Source: Planctomycetaceae bacterium (GTDB taxonomy: Bacteria; Planctomycetota; Planctomycetia; Planctomycetales; Planctomycetaceae). From it: a stretch of DNA of 5,116 nt. The notes beneath the pieces were generated by a model that was given only the letters and a program-made list of their open reading frames with translations, was not told where the DNA came from and searched no databases. Shown here piece after piece: positions 1 through 5,116 of this stretch. The stretch lies in assembly GCA_020426085.1 (NCBI GenBank), contig JAGQQP010000344.1, positions 1 to 5,116 of the forward strand, given 5' to 3'. Each line of letters begins with the position of its first letter. Positions within the stretch are counted from its first letter, which is position 1. Both the position numbers and the translations under genes were made by a program.

Positions 1-358
1 TGGCCTGTCCGTAGCGCCTTAACAGTCGAGCCGCCGTCGAATGGAATGTGCCTCCCCAGATACTTCGCGACCGCGCCGACGCGGAGTTTTCGCGACCGGC
101 GCTCATCGCCCGCAGCAGTGCGTCAACGCGGCGGACCATTTCATTCGCGGCGCGGCGGGAGAAGGTGAGCAGCAGAATCCGGCTCGGGTCGATGCCTTGC
201 GCAATCAGATACGCGACCCGATGCGAAAGGGTGGTGGTTTTACCGGTCCCCGCACCGGCGATAATCAACAGCGGACCCGAATCGTGGCAGGCTGCTGCCT
301 GCTGCTCCGGATTGAGCTGTTTGAAAAGGTCTTCCAGTTGTGGGGGGATTTCTGACAT
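1..358 (-). CDS. UvrD/PcrA-type superfamily 1 DNA helicase, N-terminal part (cut by the left edge)
   Basis: Reading leftward from the ATG at 358-356 gives 119 open codons that run off the window. The fragment carries the front half of helicase domain 1A of ATP-dependent 3'-5' DNA helicases. A Q-motif (LNPEQQ) lies at residues 15-20, Walker A (GAGTGKTT) at 35-42, motif Ia (LLTFSRRAANEM) at 63-74 and motif Ib (GTFHSTAARLL) at 103-113. These residues bind ATP and single-stranded DNA. Family members unwind DNA in repair, replication restart or recombination in the cytoplasm. The start is supported by GAGG (364-367) with a 5-nt spacer; another ATG 4 nt upstream is in a different frame. The 'TFSRRAA' form of motif Ia differs from the 'TFTNKAA' of classical PcrA/UvrD, so the exact subfamily (UvrD, PcrA, Rep or a UvrD-like paralogue) is left open. 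Motifs II-VI lie outside the window. The gene follows the DUF1080 gene on the same strand after 131 nt, but no functional link is implied. Confidence 0.93.
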   Translation of the reverse strand, partial: MSEIPPQLEDLFKQLNPEQQAAACHDSGPLLIIAGAGTGKTTTLSHRVAYLIAQGIDPSRILLLTFSRRAANEMVRRVDALLRAMSAGRENSASARSRSIWGGTFHSTAARLLRRYGQA

Positions 359-489
359 CCATGCCTCGCCGAGGTCGAAAGAATTGCGAATCTGCTTTCT
401 TTCTATTTTCGCCAGACAGACGACGACCGCAAGGGGCGGAAATCAAAAATGTTGCTGAACGACTGTTTTTCCAGATTATTGAGCGTCGA
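359..489. other. Intergenic gap between the HEAT-DUF1080 gene and the helicase gene
   Basis: These 131 bases hold the helicase ribosome binding site near the left end. On the minus strand the only structures seen are a weak CCGC/GCGG stem and a 3-bp stem (GTT-CAGC-AAC) followed by a short T run. Neither is convincing as an intrinsic terminator. No clear -35/-10 pair was recognised. Whether the helicase is co-transcribed with the upstream genes therefore cannot be decided from the sequence. Confidence 0.5.
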
Positions 490-3036
490 TCAGAGCTCCC
501 GCAGGCGGACATTCCGGTAATGCACTTCATTCACCAGGTTTCCGTGAATCTGCAGCGCGATGATGCCTTTCAATGGAATCTGGGGGTCTGCTTCCGTGAA
601 GTCGACGGTCTGTACATCATTGATCCAGATGCGAATACGGGGGCCTTCGCAGCGAATGCGATAGCTGTTCCAGTCATTCATGCGGACCGGCAAATCACGG
701 ATTTCTGCGGGAGGTCCTGCCAGAATCTTTTTGCGGCGTGATTCATCATACAGGCAGCCCCAGTAGCCGGTTCCCAGATCCGCCTGGTAACCGCTGACTT
801 CGTGATGATCGGGAATTTCTGCGGTCCGAATCTGCACGCCGGCATTGGTTTTTTCACCCAGCAGTTTGAATTCGAGCTTGAGTTCAAAATCATCGTACTC
901 TTTATTGGAGCGGAGGAACTCATTGCGCTCGACTTTTTCAGTCAGGCTGCCCGCAATGATTTCGCCATCTTCGATGCGAAAGATTTTCTCGTTGCCATGC
1001 CAGCCATCGAATGTTTTTCCATCGAACAACGACTGAAAACCGAGTTCTTTCTCGCCCTGTTTCGCCTGTGCAGAGATCCGTTCGTGCTGCTGGGCTGCTC
1101 GTTGTTTGAGACCATTATTCGATGTGGAAGCGATGACGCGCTGTAACGCATCGGCCAGCAGTTCGTCGTCAATCGGCGTTCCCTGTTCGGCCCAGGAGAC
1201 AATCGTGGCACTCGCGGGGACGTTCAACGCTTTATCTTTGAGCAGCGAGACCGTGTAGTTAACAGCCTGTGGAGTCGGGTTGCGGCGGAGCACTTCGAAT
1301 ACGAGTTTCTTTTCATCGTTGCGTTCAGCAATTGCCAGGGTGTTGCGACAGACTTCCAGACGCTCTTCCGGAGTCATGTTCAACTGGCGGGCGACGCGGA
1401 TGTAGCCACGCAGCGAACGGATTTTGTACTTGTTGTTATCCAGTGTTTTTGCCAGTTCCAGCAGAGGAGGGGCGACGTCGATGGTCACCCATTTCCCCAG
1501 CAGATCGGTTGCCTTGTTCTGCAATGCGTCGTCGTTAGAACTGGCAGCTGCGACAACGGTGTCCAGAGCTGTTTTGCCGCCGATGGCAGCCAGCTGATCC
1601 AGCAGGATCAGTTTCTGGTCCGCGGTTGCGTCCTGCATGGCGCCGGCCAGCGCCTGTGCGGTTTCTTCCAGAGGGAGCCGCGAACAGGCGGCGATGAGTG
1701 CCTGGCTGGCAGGCGAGTCGGGACCGGATGTGAGGGCGAGCTTGATTAACTGAGGAAGATTTTTCAGGGATGTGGTGCCACCCAGAGCGGAGATCGCTGC
1801 CGACTTCACTTCCGGGTTCGAATGATTCACCAGCTGCAGCAGGACCGGCGTGGCGGAACTGAGACGACAGTCGCCTGCCAGTTTGATGCCCGCCAGTTGC
1901 GATTCGCGTGTTTCGCTTTCCAGCAGCTTGCGAATACTGGAGTCGATCTGTTTTTCGATCTCAGCTGAGGGCTGGCTGGAATTCAGTTTCACAATCACCG
2001 ATTCTGCAGCTCCTGCGATATCAGCGTCCTGCTGCTTGACCAGTGCCAGCAGTTGATTCAACGCCTGAGTTTTCTGTTCGTCATTCGCTGAGGGTGCCAG
2101 TTCGCCGATCGCGAATACGGCCTGCAGTTTCAGTTCCTGGGAATCACCGGAGGTCGCTTTGACAACGGTAGGCAGAGCTGAGGAGTCGTGTAACGTTCCC
2201 AATACTGCTACCAGTAATGCCTTGTGTTCTTCAGACAGTTTAGGAAAAGCATCGACGAGAGTGGACGTGGAGAGTTTTCCCAGCTTCTGAGCAGCCTGCA
2301 GACCAGCGCGGAACTGCTGCAGATTGTCTGATTTGAGTTGTTCTGCCAGGAGTCCCAGACCCGCTTTACCCTGCAATACGATGGCCCGTTGTGTCGCTGC
2401 CAGCTTAATGTTTTCTGGCAGATTCGCTTTTCGAACCGCAGCGGTGAGAGCAACCGCACTTGTATTGTCTTTCGCTGCCGCCAGTGACTTCGCACACATC
2501 AGGCAGGCAAAACCGACTTCCTGTTGCAGTTTGGCATCCCCCTTCCCGAGTGCCGCCTGCAGTGACTTCGCTGCTTCCGGCGTACCGATTTCGCCGAGCG
2601 CGTGAGCGGCAGCGATGGCCACGTTGGTCTCTTTGTCGGAAAGGAGTGGAGTCAGGTCACCGACCGCCTGCTTGTCTTTGCGTTTGGAGATCGAATTGAT
2701 CACGCCGACCAGCAGATTACCTTTGACGGTTTTCAATGCGTCCCGCAGTGCTTTATCTGCTGCCGGGTCGGGGATATTTTCCAAAGCCGAGCGGGCGTAG
2801 GTCGCCAGTTTTTCATCGCCCAGATATTTGGCGATGGCAGTTGCTGACGAAGCATCACCAATGGCGGCGAGCCGACGACAGGCCATTGCTTTGTCGTAGG
2901 TGTCGGCGTCGGAGTTAAGGACCTTGACCAGACGGGCGGCTTCAGGAGCATTTGTATCAGCAGCAGAAACTGTGAACGGTGTCAGCAGCAGGCTGGCAGC
3001 GCACAGAATGAAAACGGTAAATCGACAGATAGACAT
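490..3036 (-). CDS. Sec-exported HEAT-repeat protein with C-terminal DUF1080 / 3-keto-disaccharide hydrolase-like domain
   Basis: This is an 848-residue protein from the ATG at 3036-3034. Residues 1-25 form a Sec signal peptide with a hydrophobic core and a likely VSA|AD cleavage site; no lipobox cysteine is seen. Residues about 30-640 are an alanine/leucine-rich helical solenoid of HEAT-type units, such as VAIAAAHALGEIGTPEAAKS near 139-158, LQAVFAIGELA near 305-315 and VKSAAISALGG near 410-420. After a charged linker, residues about 665-848 match the DUF1080 family (Pfam PF06439, a concanavalin-like jelly roll). Motifs there are LFDGKTFDGWHG (670-681), NAGVQIRT (731-738), GYQADLG (749-755), LYDESRRKK, and the closing HYRNVRLREL. 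Characterised members hydrolyse 3-keto-glycosides; many planctomycete ones are untested and may only bind carbohydrate. HEAT solenoids usually mediate protein contacts. The gene lies 69 nt (63 from the alternative GTG) after the oxidoreductase gene on the same strand, which suggests paired action outside the cytoplasm. An in-frame GTG at 3042 would add two residues: GAGGA (3047-3051) sits 4 nt from GTG and 10 nt from ATG. ATG is preferred, but this is not certain. Confidence 0.9.
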   Translation of the reverse strand: MSICRFTVFILCAASLLLTPFTVSAADTNAPEAARLVKVLNSDADTYDKAMACRRLAAIGDASSATAIAKYLGDEKLATYARSALENIPDPAADKALRDALKTVKGNLLVGVINSISKRKDKQAVGDLTPLLSDKETNVAIAAAHALGEIGTPEAAKSLQAALGKGDAKLQQEVGFACLMCAKSLAAAKDNTSAVALTAAVRKANLPENIKLAATQRAIVLQGKAGLGLLAEQLKSDNLQQFRAGLQAAQKLGKLSTSTLVDAFPKLSEEHKALLVAVLGTLHDSSALPTVVKATSGDSQELKLQAVFAIGELAPSANDEQKTQALNQLLALVKQQDADIAGAAESVIVKLNSSQPSAEIEKQIDSSIRKLLESETRESQLAGIKLAGDCRLSSATPVLLQLVNHSNPEVKSAAISALGGTTSLKNLPQLIKLALTSGPDSPASQALIAACSRLPLEETAQALAGAMQDATADQKLILLDQLAAIGGKTALDTVVAAASSNDDALQNKATDLLGKWVTIDVAPPLLELAKTLDNNKYKIRSLRGYIRVARQLNMTPEERLEVCRNTLAIAERNDEKKLVFEVLRRNPTPQAVNYTVSLLKDKALNVPASATIVSWAEQGTPIDDELLADALQRVIASTSNNGLKQRAAQQHERISAQAKQGEKELGFQSLFDGKTFDGWHGNEKIFRIEDGEIIAGSLTEKVERNEFLRSNKEYDDFELKLEFKLLGEKTNAGVQIRTAEIPDHHEVSGYQADLGTGYWGCLYDESRRKKILAGPPAEIRDLPVRMNDWNSYRIRCEGPRIRIWINDVQTVDFTEADPQIPLKGIIALQIHGNLVNEVHYRNVRLREL

Positions 3037-3105
3037 GAGCACAAATTCCTCAGGGGAAGAAGACGTTATTGAGAGTTTCAGAATTTTCAGACAGCAGGCC
3101 GTGAA
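3037..3105 (-). promoter_or_regulatory. Short intergenic spacer with the ribosome binding site of the HEAT-DUF1080 gene
   Basis: The spacer between the oxidoreductase stop codon (3106-3108) and the HEAT-DUF1080 start contains a GAGGA Shine-Dalgarno at 3047-3051. The site is flanked by a small TTCC/GGAA dyad with a 5-nt loop that could pair over it, but four base pairs are too weak to claim translational control. No terminator is seen, which fits co-transcription of the two genes. Confidence 0.5.
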
Positions 3106-4398
3106 TCAGACGGTCCACGGCTCACGCATGGCGCGGCTCCGCATGCGGTTGGCTTCCTCATCGTTCACAAATGATTCCGTTACCGGATCGAACTGCACTT
3201 TGCGTCCCAGTTTCCAGGCAATCGCAGCGGCATGGCAGGCGATGTGCGAACGAGCCATCACATCTTCGTTGGCCGCTGGCTTGGAACGGGTTTTCACACA
3301 GTTAAAGAAGTCACGCACGTGAAATTTGGGTGAGGTTCCCGGAATCGAACTGGGAGACGGTAAGGAAGCCCGCAGTTCATCTGAAGAGACAGCGGTCTGC
3401 CCGGAGTCACCCGTTTCGACCCAGCCGGCTTCCCCTTCAAAACGGACGGGACAGGTTCCCAGACCGAGCCAGCCATTGCGACGCATGACGAGCTTGATCC
3501 CGTTTTCGTAGACGCATTCGATGACATTGTCATTGGGAACATCTTTGGGTTCGTAAGTGACGGGCATCGTATCGTCGGCTTCGAGTGCCCACTGGCAGAT
3601 ATCCAGCGTGTGTGCACCCCAGTCGAGCAGCTTTGCACCCGAGTCAAAGTCGTAATGTCCGCGCCAGGCACCATCGACATAAGCGTGGTTATATGGACGC
3701 CACGGTGCAGGGCCGAGCCACATGTTCCAGTCGACGACTTCCGGATCGGGCTCTGGTTCCGCAGGCAGCCAGTCGTGGCGATCAATTAACTGGTAGATCG
3801 AGGCGTGGACGGTATGAATTTTTCCCAGCTGTCCGGTCTGCGCCAGGCTGGCAGCATGTGCGAAGTTGGAAACGTTGCGGCGTTGTGTACCTGCCTGGAA
3901 GACGCGTCCGGTCCGTTGAATGGTTTCCTGCAGACGTCGAGCCAGCTCAATCGAGATCGCACACGGTTTTTCGGAGTACACATCTTTGCCGGCTTCGGCT
4001 GCCATCATGGACGCGGTGGCATGCCAGCGGTCGCCGGTCGCAATCAGGACGGCGTCAATATCATCGCGGGCCAGCAGTTCGCGGAAGTCGCGATAAGTGT
4101 CACATTTCTGATCGCCGTTGGCTTTGTCCGCCATCTCTTTGACGGTCTTGCGCTGATCGGCGCGGACATCGGCGATGGCGACGAAGCGGACATCGGGCTG
4201 CTCGAGCATGTGACTCAAAACGTACCCGCCACGTCGACGAATGCCGATTCCTCCCAGAATGATCCGTTCGCTGGGAGCCACGGTTCCGTTCAGACCGAGC
4301 GCCGTTGCCGGGATGATGGTGGGGGCCGTGAATACGGTGCTGGCGGCAGCTGCCGTCTTCATGAAGTCACGACGATTGAGAGCACTTTTCTTCGTCAT
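3106..4398 (-). CDS. Tat-exported Gfo/Idh/MocA family NAD(P)-dependent oxidoreductase
   Basis: This is a 430-residue protein, a usual length for secreted planctomycete members of the family. The N-terminus has a twin-arginine signal (NRRDFMKT, residues 8-15) and an alanine-rich hydrophobic stretch to about residue 36, so it is probably exported folded with its cofactor, as in glucose-fructose oxidoreductase. A Rossmann domain follows: a GGIGIRRRGG dinucleotide loop at 49-58, the acidic end of strand 2 at IADVRA (75-80), LIATGDRWHA at 118-127 and the family hallmark EKP at 143-145, whose Lys144 is the expected catalytic lysine. GTQRR (170-174), WLGPAPWRPYN (227-237) and DWGAHTLD (259-266) belong to the substrate domain; Asp259 and His263 form the DxxxH pair typical of the family. 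The likely reaction is oxidation or reduction of a sugar or polyol hydroxyl; the substrate cannot be read from the sequence. The start is well supported: GAGGAG (4405-4410) lies 6 nt before the ATG. The gene leads a probable operon with HEAT-DUF1080 and is divergent from a PAS-AraC regulator. In the dinucleotide loop, arginines replace the glycines more commonly seen. Confidence 0.94.
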   Translation of the reverse strand: MTKKSALNRRDFMKTAAAASTVFTAPTIIPATALGLNGTVAPSERIILGGIGIRRRGGYVLSHMLEQPDVRFVAIADVRADQRKTVKEMADKANGDQKCDTYRDFRELLARDDIDAVLIATGDRWHATASMMAAEAGKDVYSEKPCAISIELARRLQETIQRTGRVFQAGTQRRNVSNFAHAASLAQTGQLGKIHTVHASIYQLIDRHDWLPAEPEPDPEVVDWNMWLGPAPWRPYNHAYVDGAWRGHYDFDSGAKLLDWGAHTLDICQWALEADDTMPVTYEPKDVPNDNVIECVYENGIKLVMRRNGWLGLGTCPVRFEGEAGWVETGDSGQTAVSSDELRASLPSPSSIPGTSPKFHVRDFFNCVKTRSKPAANEDVMARSHIACHAAAIAWKLGRKVQFDPVTESFVNDEEANRMRSRAMREPWTV

Positions 4399-4404
4399 CT
4401 GTTT

Positions 4405-4410
4405 CTCCTC
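4405..4410 (-). promoter_or_regulatory. Strong ribosome binding site of the oxidoreductase gene
   Basis: GAGGAG on the minus strand lies 6 nt before the ATG at 4398. It is the best Shine-Dalgarno match in the window and fixes the start that yields a complete Tat signal. Confidence 0.8.
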
Positions 4411-4462
4411 GTTAGCCTGGAAAAAAGAGTCGGCTGGTATAGGAATGATTGATTAGAGCGGG

Positions 4463-4490
4463 CTGGTGAAACCAGAGTCTGTCCGGTTTC
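4463..4490. repeat. Overlapping inverted repeats in the divergent control region
   Basis: CTGGT-GAA-ACCAG (4463-4475) is a perfect 5-bp dyad. The GAAACC inside it (4468-4473) also pairs with GGTTTC (4485-4490) across 11 bp. The two dyads are therefore mutually exclusive as hairpins but could be overlapping protein sites. The position, about 65-92 bp upstream of the oxidoreductase start, suits an activator or operator site. Chance occurrence is possible at this arm length. Confidence 0.3.
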
Positions 4491-4521
4491 GTAAATTGTA
4501 ATCGACGGGTCGGCGTGCGTC

Positions 4522-4551
4522 TTGGAAATTCGAGGCGAATTTGTGTATATT
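4522..4551 (+). promoter_or_regulatory. Candidate sigma-70-like promoter of the PAS-AraC regulator gene
   Basis: TTGGAA at 4522-4527 (four of six matches to TTGACA) and TATATT at 4546-4551 (five of six matches to TATAAT) are separated by 18 bp. They would start transcription about 20-25 nt before the ATG at 4581. The spacer contains the 17-bp palindrome at 4526-4542. Planctomycete promoter consensus is less well defined than that of E. coli, so this is tentative. Confidence 0.35.
4526..4542. promoter_or_regulatory. 17-bp palindrome AAATTCGAGGCGAATTT, candidate operator
   Basis: Two perfect 7-bp arms (AAATTCG and CGAATTT) flank a 3-bp spacer. The palindrome sits between the candidate -35 and -10 of the regulator gene, where a bound protein would block RNA polymerase. 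There is no T run after it, so it is not a terminator. AraC-type proteins more often use direct repeats, so the binder may be another regulator. Confidence 0.4.
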
Positions 4552-4580
4552 TGGCGCATTTCTGGTCTCGATAATTTGTT

Positions 4581-5116
4581 ATGAATGTTTCGTTACAACA
4601 GCAGTTTTTCAAAAAAGTCCCCGGTATCGCGCAAACCTGCCGCCTGTTCGAACATCTGCCCGATGTGTACCTGGTGGTGAAAGACGAACGGGGTCGTTTC
4701 ATCAACCATAATGCAGCGCTGTTGAGCTGGCTCAAGGTGGACTCGGGTGAAACGCTGATCGGCAAAACCGACTTTGATATTCATGCCCGCGATCAGGCGG
4801 AAGCGTATCGTCGGGAAGATCGTCGCGTGATGGAAACAGGAGAACCGCTGGTCGATCTGGTGCATCCGGTAACAGGCGGCGAAGGGACGACGACCTGGTT
4901 TCAGGTGATCAAAGAACCGCTGTTTGACGTGCGCGGCAATGTGGCGGGCATTGTGGGGATGATGCGCGACTTCCGCCGCGCGGGTCTGGCGATTGCTCCT
5001 TATCTGGAAATGCAGCAGGTTTTTGATTTCATTAACGATCACTTTCAGCGCGAAATCACCGTGACTGAACTGGCGGCGTTGATGGGACTGTCCACCAGCC
5101 AGTTTCAGCGAAGGTT
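4581..5116 (+). CDS. PAS-domain AraC-family transcriptional regulator (cut by the right edge)
   Basis: The reading frame is open for 178 codons and runs off the window. Residues about 21-133 form a PAS domain: LPDVYLVVKDERGRF (26-40) is the first strand pair, GKTDFDIHARDQAEAYRRED (61-80) is the typical PAS helix segment, and WFQVIKEPLFDVRGNVAGIVG (106-126) gives the final strands. From residue about 145 begins an AraC-type DNA-binding domain; ITVTELAALMGLSTSQFQRR (159-178) is its first helix-turn-helix, and the second is outside the window. Such a protein would be a cytoplasmic transcription factor whose PAS domain senses a small ligand, redox state or partner. An in-frame TAA at 4572-4574 makes the ATG at 4581 the most upstream possible start, and the PAS domain begins soon after it. 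No clear Shine-Dalgarno precedes it, which is common in Planctomycetota. Its divergent position suggests it controls the oxidoreductase operon; that is inference. Confidence 0.9.
   Translation, partial: MNVSLQQQFFKKVPGIAQTCRLFEHLPDVYLVVKDERGRFINHNAALLSWLKVDSGETLIGKTDFDIHARDQAEAYRREDRRVMETGEPLVDLVHPVTGGEGTTTWFQVIKEPLFDVRGNVAGIVGMMRDFRRAGLAIAPYLEMQQVFDFINDHFQREITVTELAALMGLSTSQFQRR

Larger units (their letters stand above)
4399..4580. promoter_or_regulatory. Divergent control region between the oxidoreductase operon and the PAS-AraC regulator
   Basis: This 182-bp region lies between two divergent starts and must hold both promoters unless transcription enters from elsewhere. It contains three short dyads (4463-4475, 4468-4490 and 4526-4542) and a direct repeat of GGCTGGT (4432-4438 and 4461-4467). 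A plausible sigma-70-like promoter faces right. For the leftward promoter only weak candidates were seen (TACAAT at 4500-4495 and TATACC at 4441-4436, both without a good -35), so it may depend on an activator. Confidence 0.6.

Noticed and set aside
359..489. Possible intrinsic terminator after the HEAT-DUF1080 gene
   Set aside because: The only candidates are a 4-bp stem and a 3-bp stem followed by a short T run; both are too weak.
340..741. Plus-strand open frame of 133 codons at the left of the DUF1080 gene
   Set aside because: It overlaps the conserved C-terminal DUF1080 motifs on the other strand and the helicase start, and has no recognisable features of its own.
490..3036. Internal DNA repeats expected from the HEAT units
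   Set aside because: The repeats are degenerate at the protein level and no near-identical DNA copies were noticed, so no repeat feature is called.
3047..3060. Hairpin TTCC-CCTGA-GGAA over the ribosome binding site of the HEAT-DUF1080 gene
   Set aside because: Four base pairs are too few to claim a translational switch.
3805..4452. Long plus-strand open frame of 215 codons opposite the oxidoreductase gene
   Set aside because: It lies antisense to a gene with clear family motifs, has no recognisable domain and spans the strong ribosome binding site of the true gene; it is a shadow frame.
4593..5042. Minus-strand open frame of 149 codons opposite the PAS-AraC gene
   Set aside because: The plus strand encodes recognisable PAS and AraC helix-turn-helix motifs; this frame has no domain signature and is a shadow.

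Overview
The window looks like chromosomal DNA from a Planctomycetota bacterium of moderate GC content, perhaps a Gimesia- or Rubinisphaera-like lineage. This is inferred from gene types: a Tat-exported Gfo/Idh/MocA oxidoreductase of the 'NRRDFMKT...GTQRR...WLGPAPWRPYN' style, a HEAT-repeat protein ending in a DUF1080 (3-keto-disaccharide hydrolase-like) domain, and a PAS-AraC regulator. No sequence search was possible. No RNA genes, mobile elements, CRISPR arrays or broken genes were seen.

Layout, left to right. Positions 1-358 (minus) hold the N-terminal 119 codons of a UvrD/PcrA-type superfamily 1 helicase that runs off the left edge. A 131-base gap follows with no convincing terminator or promoter. 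Positions 490-3036 (minus) hold a Sec-exported HEAT-repeat protein with a C-terminal DUF1080 domain. After a short gap, 3106-4398 (minus) holds a Tat-signal Gfo/Idh/MocA oxidoreductase with a strong ribosome binding site. Positions 4399-4580 are a divergent control region rich in short dyads. Positions 4581-5116 (plus) hold a PAS-AraC transcriptional regulator cut by the right edge.

The minus-strand oxidoreductase and HEAT-DUF1080 genes are probably one transcription unit. A reasonable model is that the oxidoreductase, acting outside the cytoplasm with a pre-bound nicotinamide cofactor, oxidises a sugar or glycoside hydroxyl. The DUF1080 domain of its partner would then cleave or bind the keto-glycoside. 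The divergent PAS-AraC protein would control the unit and possibly itself, through palindromes in the shared intergenic region. The families and layout are seen in the sequence; the substrate, pathway order and regulation are inference. The helicase is most likely an unrelated housekeeping neighbour, although it is co-oriented.
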